Shown here: one piece after another, positions 9,297 to 18,632 of the stretch
Layout: every line of letters begins with the position of its first letter
Numbering within the stretch: position 1 is the first letter of the stretch
Assembly: GCF_003144245.1 (NCBI RefSeq)
Contig: NW_020289984.1
Coordinates: 248,001 to 312,000 of the forward strand
Length of the DNA stretch: 64,000 bases
Direction of reading: 5' to 3'
From: Jaminaea rosea
Lineage: Eukaryota; Basidiomycota; Exobasidiomycetes; Microstromatales
Translations under genes and position numbers: made by a program
Notes under the pieces: model-generated
The model's database searches: none
What the model saw: the letters and a program-made list of their open reading frames with translations, nothing else
What the model was told of the DNA's origin: nothing

Positions 9297-12200
9297 ATGT
9301 CTACTCTGCGCATCGCGACCTGGAACGCTCAATCGCTAACTAGCGACAGGAGGTGGTCTGAGCTCCGGGATGACATTGCCCTCAACAATGACGTCCTTCT
9401 ACTTCAAGAGGCTCGAGTACAGAATGAGCGGGCGCTCGACGCTTCCAATCCACAGAACGACCGCTACGGGATACTGGAGCGACGTGGATACTCGGGCATT
9501 CTTACGAACGACTGCGGCGTGCTCTTCAAGCCCAAGACCTGGCGCGTCAAGTCGACGACGGTGCGCCGCAGCTTCGTCATCTTGGAGGTCTATGCCGAAG
9601 GTGGCGAGACCGTCCTCCCTCTCGATCCCCCTGTCACCAGCCTCTTCCTCATTTCTATTCATTATCCAGCGACGACTAGTCCCGCGATCGGCTGGCAAGG
9701 CGAGCATAACCCCTTCAAACTGATTCAGCGCCCCACACATTCGACCATCATTATCGGGGGTGACTGGAACATGATGCCCTCGCTTGAGCTGGACTGCGCC
9801 AGCTTTAAGTCGCAGGCGGGGAAGGTTCGGGGCAGGAAGATGCTTGCCGCTGCACAGGAGATGAACGGGCTGGGGCTTGTAGACTGGTATCGAATATTCG
9901 AGCCAGAAGGGCGCGGATACTCTAGGCCATCATCGTACGGTCAAGCAGCTCAGCACACCTCGGCGCGTCGCCTGGACAGCATCTGGGGCCCTGAAGGCAT
10001 GGTAAATCTCCTCGTCAACGTCTCTTTCTTGACAACAACAGCAGATCATCACCTCGTCCAGTACACTCTTTCATTCCTTCGGAGCTACGACTTCACGCCA
10101 GTAGACCTCGGACTCGGGGCGCCGCTCTGGCGCTTACATCCAGGCGTACTGGCAGACAGGAATTTTCAACATAGGCTGAAGAGCTGGGCAGCCAGCTATC
10201 GTCCAGAGCCGGGCGAGCTCGATGCAGTGCAGAGGTGGGAGGGATTCCATGAGAAGCTGCGACACCTTGCCTACGTTGCCGGGCTGCCAGTAGGAGTCGC
10301 CCACCAGAGGGCTGCAGACAACGTTGGCGTACTGCAAGCCTGTCTCGATCAGCTCAATCTGGGACATGACGAGCAAAGACGCCAGCATGCTCGACTGGTG
10401 CCGCAGCTTATCCAGGCTCAGCAAGCACACGCGGACCGCACAGCAATGGGCATGACCGGACGACAGGCCCGAGTCTTTCGAGCTTCGTCTGTACTCCCCG
10501 GAGGTACTCGCTCAGCCGTGCAAGCCGTCTTGCCGAGCATGCTCGAAGACGGCGAAGAAGTGAGCGACCCTCAAGAAGTGGGAGCTGTCGTCCAGCGCTT
10601 TTTTGAAAAAATCTTCATGTCGCCCTCCGTGGCCTGCAACGCACCCGCCGGCGCCACAGCTACAAGCTCGACCTCCGCTTTGCCCGTCGCCTCGACGTCG
10701 ACGACGCCGATAAACGACCCGGACGCCTCCGCTGACGAGCTGTTGCGAGTCAAGCTGCGAGAATTGACTGCTCAGCAAAAGGTCGCCATGGATGCTCCCT
10801 TTACGATCGCGGAGATTCAAGAAGCGCTCAGGTACGGTCGCAACGATGCAGCCGCAGGGCCTGGCGGACTACCATACGGCGTCTACTGGCTGGTTGAAGA
10901 CGCGTGCGTGCCCCTAATCGTCGACCTGGCGAATGAGCTCATGGCCGGCAAGTCGCTAGGAAAGAGGGACGCGGCTATGCGGGCGGTACTCAAGCACAAA
11001 TCGGGAGACAAGCGCGTCGCCGACAATTTCCGCCCAGTGCTGATCCCTGAAGTCGTGCGCCGAGTCCTGGGACGGGGCATCTGCAATCGCCTACGGACAT
11101 TGGACAAGTTCTGGGCGCCGCAGCAGCACGCCTACCTCGCGGGACGCCGCAGCGAAGACTCTCTTGCAGTACTGCAGATGCTGCTGTCCAGAATCCGCCG
11201 CGGCCAGGAGAAACCCGCCTTGATGGTTGTGTTGGACCAAGAAAAGGCCTTCGATCGAGTCGAGCATGGTTGGTTGCTCCGTACGCTGGAGCACTACGGG
11301 TTTGGAGAGAGGATGAGGTCTTTGGTCACAAGTCTGCAGACGAACGCCACTCTTTCGTTCTGCGTCAACGGCTGGCAGACAGATCCTATCGAGCTCGGAT
11401 GTGGCCTACCACAGGGCGACCCGGCCAGCCCTTTGCTCTTTGTCGCCTCGATGCAGCCGCTGCTAGACGGCTTCGAGGCAGCTGGCGTTGGCCTAACTCT
11501 GGGCGATTCTTCTTCCGGCGCAAGTCTCCATGTGCCATACCTTGCTTTCGCGGATGATGTCGTCACCTTCGTGCGCACAAAGGCGCAGCTCTCGGCTCTG
11601 AGACGTCAGGTTGAGCTCTACACCAGGGCATCAAATGGCCGCCTCTCCGCCCGTAAGACCAAGGCAGTGCTGCTGGCCGCAAACAACGCCGGACTCAGCA
11701 CGCTCAATGAGGTGAAGCAAATGTGCTCCACATCATGGACAATTGTCGAAGACGCTGAGCTCATGTTTCTCGGTCATCCTGTCGATCTCGCGACAGGAGG
11801 GGGAGCGCAAGGCGGCCTGACTTCCGTACTCGCTGGGATCACGATGGCACGGTCTCAACTCCGCGGCAACGGCACGGCATTGACGACCCGCGTACGCCTG
11901 GCCAGGACCCATCTGCTTCCTCGTCTGCCGTTCCGCATGGTCCTCAACCCGCTGCCCGACGACTATCTTGGCACGGTCTTGGAGACGCTGTACCCCTTCA
12001 TCTGGCTCGGCAAGAAGGCGTGGCTGCAGAGGGAGATTTTGATGGCGCCGCAGGACGTTGGCGGCCTGGGCCTGGGCAACCCAGAGCATGCCATCATCGC
12101 CTCCAACGGCGGGGCAATCGCTCGCTTGCTGAGCCGGACGGATGACGTGGGCGCTTTCTTCCGCCGATGCCTGCGAGACTATCTGCGGGATCTACAATTG

Positions 12201-13967
12201 AGCGAGTCTTGCTTCCTGCTGCACCATGGGAAGCCTTTCAACGAGAAGATCAATAATCGTTGGAAGATCAGGTCTGACTTTTGGGGCCTCCTCGCCTGGA
12301 TAGTCTGTCAGCTGGGCGTCTCACTGGTGGAAGACTGGTCGCGGTGGACGTTGGAAGACCTGCTCGCGGTGCCCTACGCGTACCCTGCATTTGGCAGCGC
12401 GCCGCGCTTCAAGTCTGTCGAGAATTTCCTCGGCGGGGTTCAGAAGCACCGCTTCGAGTACTGGCACGACGTCTCATGGTACTTTAGCCCTCGCACGAAA
12501 ACCAAGAGGCCGCCTGACTGTCTGGCAACGCTTCCGCTCACGCCTCCTCCGACTGAGAGTCTCAAGCAGTATCGCGACCTGCAGCGCTGCAGCGACTCTG
12601 ACTGGACCCCGCTGTCGAGACTCGCGGCCATTGTCAAAGGAGAATGGGACAGCTGGTTCCCGACGCTGCCGGAGCCTGTACAAAGGCTGCTGCGCACCAT
12701 TCCGCAGCGCTACCTCCCTCACCCAAGCAGGTGGCCTGAAAGCGGCATCGCCAGCAAGCAGACCAGGCCTTATCAGTGGAATGTGGACCTTTTTGAGTAT
12801 CCATGGCATTTGTCCAAGCTTGCCGGCATGGAGCTCAACAGCTACAGCGTAGGAGGTGCACTCGCCGCGCTTGAGCGTCGAAAGCCCTTGCAGCCGGATT
12901 GGGACGTCGTAGCTAGCACGGAAGACTGGCAGCGCCTGTGGGATTTCTCGAGTAGGTCTGATCTACTGCTGGATGATGCTGCGCAATCGCGGGTAATGAT
13001 GTTCAACCACCACCGCGCGCGCACAACTGAGCGCTTCTCTGGCGACGAGCCTCCAGCAGGCGATGGGGATGTCGTGATGGCAGAGACTACGGCTTCGGCG
13101 GTGGCTGCAGCTACGACTAGCACCGTCGCTGCTGCCAAGTGTTCTCCTATTGCCTTGAGTGTGGGGGACGTCTCGGAGGAGGTTGGAAGCTCAGGCCGAT
13201 CGGCTGCACAGGGAGAATCGATGGAGGCAGCCGGCACGGGGAAGGGGAAAGAGAAGGAGCAGGAGAGTGCAGAAGGTGAAGTGCAGTTGCGAGGCGAGGC
13301 GATGGAACTCGATGGCCGCATCGACGTTGAACAGGCTGGCGAGCTAGCCGGTGCGGAGGACGAAGATACGGAGCCTTTGGCGCAGAGGACCTACAAACGA
13401 GGAATCTGCCCAGTCGACAATTGCGCCGAGCGTGACTCCACGTTCCATGGCTATCTCGACTGCCGTCCCATCATTGACCGGATCTGGTGCGCAGCCACCC
13501 CTATCCTCAACGCATGGCTAGGTCATACCTTGCCTCTGGACATCAATGCTCGCGACATCCTGCTTCTCTGGCCAGACCTCCAGTGTGCTCAAGAGCAGAG
13601 GTTGCGCATGGCAATCTGGAGGGCAGTCGGGGTGGACTGCGTCGCCCAGCTTCGCGAGACGGCCATCGTCAGGAGCCTTGCAGCGAAGCGTAGGCGCACG
13701 ATCGAGTGGTCGGGTGAAAGTGAGGCTGTTGCCATCCACCGCACCATTGTCAGGATGGTGTTCACGGCATGGCACAAGCTGCGCAGCAAGACGGCCGAGA
13801 GTCAGCTTCCTGCCAAGGAGGCAGTGTTTCTGCGCAGATACGTAGAAAACAGCTCGCTCTTTGTCGTCGAGGGTGGTCAGCTTGTGCTTGGCCCTTTTAG
13901 GCCGGCCGGCGCATCTGCCGTAGCTCCCGCAGCTCCTGTCGCCTCTTCATCCGCCGTCAGATTGTGA
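9297..13967 (+). CDS. LINE ORF2: AP-type endonuclease and reverse transcriptase
   Basis: 1556 residues, one open frame. The N-terminal exonuclease-endonuclease-phosphatase domain (about 1-260) shows RIATWNAQSL, DVLLLQEAR, IIIGGDWNMMPS, LDSIWG and the terminal ADHHLV (catalytic Asp-His). The reverse transcriptase (about 500-800) shows FRPVLIPEVVRRVLGR, QHAYLAGRRSEDSL, VVLDQEKAFDRVEH, GLPQGDPASPLLF, the catalytic YLAFADDVV (near 750) and NGRLSARKTKAV. A long C-terminal region carries a low-complexity insert (about 1265-1355, acidic and Ala-rich) and a zinc-knuckle-like CPVDNCAERDSTFHGYLDC (about 1371). No RNase H motif is seen. All catalytic residues are present, so the copy looks competent for target-primed reverse transcription. 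Confidence 0.95.
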   Translation: MSTLRIATWNAQSLTSDRRWSELRDDIALNNDVLLLQEARVQNERALDASNPQNDRYGILERRGYSGILTNDCGVLFKPKTWRVKSTTVRRSFVILEVYAEGGETVLPLDPPVTSLFLISIHYPATTSPAIGWQGEHNPFKLIQRPTHSTIIIGGDWNMMPSLELDCASFKSQAGKVRGRKMLAAAQEMNGLGLVDWYRIFEPEGRGYSRPSSYGQAAQHTSARRLDSIWGPEGMVNLLVNVSFLTTTADHHLVQYTLSFLRSYDFTPVDLGLGAPLWRLHPGVLADRNFQHRLKSWAASYRPEPGELDAVQRWEGFHEKLRHLAYVAGLPVGVAHQRAADNVGVLQACLDQLNLGHDEQRRQHARLVPQLIQAQQAHADRTAMGMTGRQARVFRASSVLPGGTRSAVQAVLPSMLEDGEEVSDPQEVGAVVQRFFEKIFMSPSVACNAPAGATATSSTSALPVASTSTTPINDPDASADELLRVKLRELTAQQKVAMDAPFTIAEIQEALRYGRNDAAAGPGGLPYGVYWLVEDACVPLIVDLANELMAGKSLGKRDAAMRAVLKHKSGDKRVADNFRPVLIPEVVRRVLGRGICNRLRTLDKFWAPQQHAYLAGRRSEDSLAVLQMLLSRIRRGQEKPALMVVLDQEKAFDRVEHGWLLRTLEHYGFGERMRSLVTSLQTNATLSFCVNGWQTDPIELGCGLPQGDPASPLLFVASMQPLLDGFEAAGVGLTLGDSSSGASLHVPYLAFADDVVTFVRTKAQLSALRRQVELYTRASNGRLSARKTKAVLLAANNAGLSTLNEVKQMCSTSWTIVEDAELMFLGHPVDLATGGGAQGGLTSVLAGITMARSQLRGNGTALTTRVRLARTHLLPRLPFRMVLNPLPDDYLGTVLETLYPFIWLGKKAWLQREILMAPQDVGGLGLGNPEHAIIASNGGAIARLLSRTDDVGAFFRRCLRDYLRDLQLSESCFLLHHGKPFNEKINNRWKIRSDFWGLLAWIVCQLGVSLVEDWSRWTLEDLLAVPYAYPAFGSAPRFKSVENFLGGVQKHRFEYWHDVSWYFSPRTKTKRPPDCLATLPLTPPPTESLKQYRDLQRCSDSDWTPLSRLAAIVKGEWDSWFPTLPEPVQRLLRTIPQRYLPHPSRWPESGIASKQTRPYQWNVDLFEYPWHLSKLAGMELNSYSVGGALAALERRKPLQPDWDVVASTEDWQRLWDFSSRSDLLLDDAAQSRVMMFNHHRARTTERFSGDEPPAGDGDVVMAETTASAVAAATTSTVAAAKCSPIALSVGDVSEEVGSSGRSAAQGESMEAAGTGKGKEKEQESAEGEVQLRGEAMELDGRIDVEQAGELAGAEDEDTEPLAQRTYKRGICPVDNCAERDSTFHGYLDCRPIIDRIWCAATPILNAWLGHTLPLDINARDILLLWPDLQCAQEQRLRMAIWRAVGVDCVAQLRETAIVRSLAAKRRRTIEWSGESEAVAIHRTIVRMVFTAWHKLRSKTAESQLPAKEAVFLRRYVENSSLFVVEGGQLVLGPFRPAGASAVAPAAPVASSSAVRL

Positions 13968-14786
13968 GCATCCCTGTTCAGCCCTTGCGATGGATGATAT
14001 CTCCGGATTACCGCTCCTTGATGTGATGGTCTTCTTGATTCTCACATCATTGTTCTATCCATGTCTTTTGCTTTCTGCTGAGTATATCTCCTCGTACTTC
14101 GCGAAAGCTGCAGGCAGGAAGTGCGAGTCATCGAGCATCTTGGCCGCTGTTTCCCCTCTTCCATCAGAACATCAAGCATTTTGGCCGCTGCTTCCCTTCC
14201 TCCATCAGGGCAGTCCTGAAGAAGCATTTCGGTGAGATATTCAATAATCCTGCACATATGGTGCATGATTTGCTACAAGCCTCTAACAGCACTCGACCTG
14301 CTTGCTACAACCGCCTTCCACATGTCGATCTGATGACTCTGGCTCGATACGTCCGAGGACCACTGCGTCGAGCTTGTCAGTGGATGCTTCTGACCTATGT
14401 TGTACGTGATCGCTCCTTGCGCGAATGATCATCTTACATGCTGTAGCTATGACCGACTCTGCTTTGATCTTTGCAATTTTCCCAGGCCTGCGTCTGGTAA
14501 ATTGCTAAGCCGATGGTGTGCTGTCCGGCTGAGCTTCAGCCCACCACCGGTGGATGCTGGCGTAAGTCCATTGATCCTGCCCACGATGCTCATGGGCTCA
14601 GCGATACGCAGGATTGCAGCCAGGACCTGGGCTAAGCAGGTCGGACTGGGCAGCAAAAACTCGTGGAGGCGATGCCGGGGACAAGCAGGGTGAGCATGCT
14701 TGCAGACACACAATTTGTACATGTATTGCTATTCTGGTGCCGGCACCTAACCGGCAGCTTAGCCAGCTACTGAGTAACAATCGCAT
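13968..14786. other. LINE 3' flank with unresolved element end
   Basis: 819 bases between ORF2 stop and the tRNA-Ile gene, AT-richer than the surrounding coding DNA. It contains a 41-bp tandem duplication (next entry). No poly(A) tail or simple-repeat tail and no matching target-site duplication were found by eye, so the 3' boundary is unresolved. No convincing gene. Confidence 0.5.
14129..14209 (+). repeat. two-copy 41-bp imperfect tandem repeat
   Basis: Units begin at 14129 and 14170, each reading CATC(G/A)AGCAT(C/T)TTGGCCGCTG and continuing through a pyrimidine stretch to TCCATCAG. They differ at only a few positions. The location just past ORF2 suggests that they belong to the LINE 3'UTR. 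Confidence 0.8.
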
Positions 14787-14872
14787 GATCGCGTAACTCA
14801 GTCGGTAGAGTGTGAAGCTAATACTTCCGTAATCAGACTTCAAAGTCGCGAGTTCGAGCCTCGTCGTGATCA
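14787..14872 (+). tRNA. tRNA-Ile (anticodon AAT) with 13-nt intron
   Basis: Folds fully: acceptor GATCGCG pairs with CGTGATC (one G-U), D-arm ACTC/GAGT with the GG pair in its loop, anticodon arm TGAAG/CTTCA with loop CT-AAT-A...A, variable loop AAGTC, T-arm GCGAG/CTCGT with loop TTCGAGC, and discriminator A. A 13-nt intron (14824-14836) follows the base 3' of the anticodon, the standard position for eukaryotic nuclear tRNA introns. The mature length is 73 nt before CCA. The internal promoter A box (TAACTCAGTCGG, 14794) and B box (AGTTCGAGCC, 14851) are present. The CTAATA loop is typical for tRNA-Ile. Confidence 0.93.
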
Positions 14873-14878
14873 TTTTTT
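14873..14878 (+). terminator. RNA polymerase III terminator
   Basis: Six T residues directly after the discriminator base of the tRNA-Ile gene. Confidence 0.85.
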
Positions 14879-15160
14879 GTTCACCCCACGTCTGGAGTGT
14901 CGATCGCGATGTCGTAGCACCTCCTGGAGACGCTTTGATCGTCGAGCGAAGTGCCCGCATTCGAGCTCTTGGACGCCGGCGACCACGCCAATCTAGTGGT
15001 CAGGTCGGGTGGGGTGCCATGGTGGCGCACGGACTGTTGAGATTTCGAGCGAGGCGAATCGATGTCGACGATGAGTGATTTTACTGATGACTAGATGCTG
15101 GTTGTGAGATCCGACGCTCATCCTCACACGAAGATAATTCTTCGCACACGCACTCAAACG

Positions 15161-16453
15161 TCACCTGCCGCAATGCGTCCCTCTGCGTCGGTCGGTCGGG
15201 GGCATTGTATCCATTGTGCGACGCAACGATCCATGCAGCGACTCGTGCTGCACGCAACGTATGGCATCCAATGTGAAGATAGTCGATGTAATGAAGGTCA
15301 AAAATGGAAAGAGGAAGTAGGGTGGAATGAGAATCGATCGAGGCGAGATCGATGGGACTAAGTGAAGTGCACCGTAGGCGACGTTGAAGAGGACGGCGCC
15401 GTCGTAAGTGCGTCGAATCCAGTTGGCGGCTTTCGACTCGAGCAGGAAGTTGCGCGACGACTCCCGGTATTGGCCAACATCGCTGGGGAACACAACATCA
15501 AAGCCCGATGAGAAGGGGAGGCCGTGGATGCGGTGCGCGACGATGGTGACGGGGACGTCGGCGTGGTTCAACGGCAGACCTGTCAGGTGACAGGCGACCA
15601 GGTAAGGTTTGCAGAGCATTACGAGGAGGGCGGCGTAGAGGTTGAACGGATTCAATCCCACACAGGCGCTCCTCTTCAAATGCTCGCTGCCTTCGTCCGC
15701 CACCCACTTGTCCCCACTCAACGGCCCTGGAGGCGGGGGCCTCAGGGCGCGCATCTCCTCGCAGTCCCTCGAGTAATCCGTCCATTGCGAAAGCGCGCGG
15801 ACGAAGTCAGCTGCGGTGAGACGAGGAGGGAACAGCCCCAGCGTCGACAAACCAAAGCCCATCATCTCGCAACCGAACTTGTCACCGTGTTGAGCGACGA
15901 GTGACTGGAAGAGCTTCGCGAGGTTGGACAGGGCGAGGTCTTGGCCCTGCTCGTCGCACCCGACCTTGGAGCTGCCAGTCCGGTGAAGCGCGGTCCAGAT
16001 CTGCTCGCTGGTGCCGCCATCGACTTCGCCGCTCGAGAGAAGAAGGCCGAGCTCATCATCTTGATCTTCGTCGTCAAGATAGGAGCAGCCGGTCGCGCCT
16101 CCTTTGAACTCGTTCGCGTCGTTGCCGTCCTCGGTGCCGCTCTTGCCACCTTCGCCATTGACGTCGTCGCTTTCTTCATCCTTGTCGTCGCCGACTCTGC
16201 CGTCATCGTCGCAGAGGCCAGTCTTCGCCTCGAAAACGAAGTCGGGGAGCGTCTCCTCGGCTGACGAGGGGATCAAGTGCTCGAGCGACGCGCGATTGCT
16301 GGCACGTTTGAAGGCAATGACCAGCTTCTCCATGCCGTTGGCAAACGCAGCGGCCTGATCAGCGTTCAACCGAGACTTGTCCACCAGCTGGTGCAGAACG
16401 AAGAGCCACAGGCTTGCCTCTGCACGAACGCATGAGTCGGCCGCCTTGCTCAT
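15161..16453 (-). CDS. orphan hypothetical protein between two LINE copies
   Basis: Open frame of 430 codons starting MSKAADSCVRAEASLWLF; I do not recognise a family. Visible features are an N-terminal helical part, a strongly acidic low-complexity block (about residues 80-145, DDDGRVGDDKDEESDD and on), then a folded-looking part with GDKFGCEMMGFGLSTLGLFPP and a hydrophobic stretch LNPFNLYAALLVMLCKPYLV. The final 60 residues are less protein-like and may be intron or read-through, so the true 3' end may lie near 15380. It starts next to the left edge of the decayed LINE and is the only gene in the 12-kb accessory stretch. It could be a lineage-specific gene or captured sequence. Confidence 0.5.
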   Translation of the reverse strand: MSKAADSCVRAEASLWLFVLHQLVDKSRLNADQAAAFANGMEKLVIAFKRASNRASLEHLIPSSAEETLPDFVFEAKTGLCDDDGRVGDDKDEESDDVNGEGGKSGTEDGNDANEFKGGATGCSYLDDEDQDDELGLLLSSGEVDGGTSEQIWTALHRTGSSKVGCDEQGQDLALSNLAKLFQSLVAQHGDKFGCEMMGFGLSTLGLFPPRLTAADFVRALSQWTDYSRDCEEMRALRPPPPGPLSGDKWVADEGSEHLKRSACVGLNPFNLYAALLVMLCKPYLVACHLTGLPLNHADVPVTIVAHRIHGLPFSSGFDVVFPSDVGQYRESSRNFLLESKAANWIRRTYDGAVLFNVAYGALHLVPSISPRSILIPPYFLFPFLTFITSTIFTLDAIRCVQHESLHGSLRRTMDTMPPTDRRRGTHCGR

Positions 16454-17898
16454 GTTGAGCGATAGCGGGACCCATTGCAGGCGCCCAGGTCCAACGAAAT
16501 GCCTCGTTTTGTCGCCGTGAGCGTTCCTAGAGGCAACACGATCGACAGACGGCTGACCAGCGATGTTGGCCGCTCTGATGCATCATCACGTTGAAATTTT
16601 GCGGTCGATGATGAGTGACAGACTGCTGAAGACGCGCTTGTCGTAGTGCTGGAGGAGAGGTCGTGAATCTGACTCTGCCCTCGATGGGGCGTGCCTCTAC
16701 TCGATCTCACGGCAAACGTTATGGCATTAGGTGCCGCTGAAATATCTTCCATCTGCGCGGCGCAAGGCGACACCGCAGCACCGGTGGTGCTCGTAGCTGC
16801 CGCGTGTGCTAACAGAGGCCTTTCTTGAGGCTCTGTGATCTCTTGGTCGTTCTCGGTCATGATGGGCAAGTACGTGTATTGAGCAGTAGCGCTGCTGTTA
16901 CTTGTGCAAGACCTTGCGTTGTCTGCTGTTCAACTTCATGACTGTTCGATCGTAAAAGGCTGTTTCGGCGTTGAGAATTTGAGGTACGAGCCGCCTGGGC
17001 TCTCGCAGCTTATCATCTCTGGCTAATTTGAGTTGGCTCACGCGAGCCTGTAGTGCTTGGACCTCATCAGCCGCTCTCTTATGAGCCGCTCCAACGGGCA
17101 GCTTTGCGAAGTAGGCAAGGTGCCCCACACGCTGGTGGAGCTCCACCCATCTCTGCACCGTGTCCGTCGCCTGTTGCTGCGGGCGGTATCCCACTGCCGT
17201 CATCCGGCGACCGGTGACATTCCCATCTGACGTCCACCCGCCGAGGTCGACGCTTTCAAGATGTCTGGACGGCGGCATGTTCCAGTCCGCTCCGATGATG
17301 ATGGCCGAGCCGGCTGTGTCCTGAATCCGACTCAGGTGGTTGGAATTGCCTTGCCAGCCGGGCGTCTGGCTCAGGTTGTGAGGATAGTGAACAGAGATTC
17401 GAGCTTGCTGATGGCTGCATCGCTGGGTAGCAGAGGCGCCTGTCCTCCTACTTCCAAGATCTGATACTACGCATGCTTGACACTAGGTTCGGTGCGCCAC
17501 TTCGCTGGCTGGAAGAGGACGCCGCACACCCAGTCCAATACGCCAGAGAAGTCGCGTCGCTCTAGAGTGCCATAGCGATCCTCGCGAGGCTTGCGGGCGT
17601 CGAGGCGTCGTACCGGCTTCATGCGCGCTTCTTGAATGAAGAGGATATCAGACTCTGTGGCGCAGGTAAGGAGGTTCTCCCCAACGACGTTGTTTCTCGA
17701 GCGAAGCGGCGTTCCAGGTCGAGATGCGGAGTGCTGCCATGGTGGTCTAGTGAGGCGAGCTGCGCTCAAAGGGCATTTCTTGGACTTGCCAGCGACGAAT
17801 GCCCCTCGCAGGCAGATGGCTGAGGGGTAACCGTGAGCGGCGTCATCGCGGAGGGGTGCACGGCGCCACGGATGATGGGCACGATGGGAGATCATGGA

Positions 17899-17943
17899 GA
17901 TGCTGGCATGGCAGATGCTGGCATGGCAGATGCTGGCATGGAA
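17899..17943 (+). repeat. three tandem 15-bp units inside the LINE relic
   Basis: Three copies of GATGCTGGCATGGCA (the last with one change) lie in the spacer of the relic element. Confidence 0.9.
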
Positions 17944-18580
17944 GACGGTCAGGGAGAGGTCAGCGCAGAACGGGCTGGCAGGACACGATGGGCAATTCAC
18001 CTCGGCATGGGTCTCCGTGTCTACTCTACTGCTTATAGTACCTCGTTCCCACTCAAGCTGCGTGCAAAGAGGTCTGCCTCGACAGCCACCGAACCGAGCG
18101 GTGATGCTCATCGGAGCTGAGCGCTTGAGGTTGATTGGGCGGGGCTGAACTTGGGGTGTGCGCTGGAGGCTGACGATGTGCGTGTGTGCCGGAGCTGAGG
18201 TCGAGGTGAGCGGTGTGGCGCTGCTTGTTGCTAGTCGCGGTGGCTGGTCGTGCTGGATGTGCTGGTCTTGGAGTTGGCGGTGGGTTAGGGTGGTGGTCGA
18301 GATCGAAGTGGATGCTAGATAGATGAGATGTTGACGGCGATGTTCGCGGCGGCTGTCCAGTGATTGGCTGAGCTTTGGTGATCGGCTCAGCTTTGCTTCT
18401 CGACTTGGCCTGCGAGGCGGTGCACGGTGCCTGACGCTAAGTGCGCTGCTGCTCGCCGCTCGTGATCAGCAGATGAATGGATGAGCATCCAGGTTGATTG
18501 ATTGCTCTCGCGAAAGAGGAGCTGGGCGCAGGCGACCGAGAGCTGAGCGCCGAGAAAGCCGAATGCTACGTGACAAGGGG

Positions 18581-18632
18581 GTGAGTTGACTGTCGAGTCA
18601 AGAGACGTGAGTTGACTGTCGAGTCAGGAGAC
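18581..18632 (+). repeat. 26-bp direct tandem duplication inside the LINE relic
   Basis: Two adjacent 26-bp units (18581-18606 and 18607-18632) beginning GTGAGTTGACTGTCGAGTCA differ at one base. The spacer between the ORF1 and ORF2 remnants is about 1.1 kb, twice that of the intact element, partly because of such duplications. Confidence 0.9.

Larger units (their letters stand above)
6775..13967 (+). mobile_element. full-length two-ORF non-LTR retrotransposon (LINE) with intact frames
   Basis: ORF1 (nucleic-acid-binding, CCHC) and ORF2 (apurinic-type endonuclease plus reverse transcriptase) lie in the usual order with a 533-bp spacer. Coordinates cover start of ORF1 to stop of ORF2; the true ends lie further out and were not resolved. 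There are no terminal repeats and no RNase H domain is apparent, which suggests an L1/Tx1-like rather than Tad/I-like layout, though clade placement needs a tree. ORF2 is open over 1556 codons with all catalytic motifs, so the insertion is probably young. A diverged relative lies decayed on the opposite strand at about 16780-19125. Confidence 0.93.

Noticed and set aside
16450-16779. Continuation of the LINE relic into the frame 16869-16450
   Set aside because: Similarity to ORF2 is convincing only for the first 15-30 residues; the rest cannot be aligned by eye.
17890-17950. Possible CRISPR-like array (three 15-bp units)
   Set aside because: Units are directly adjacent without spacers, and the genome is eukaryotic; it is a simple tandem repeat.
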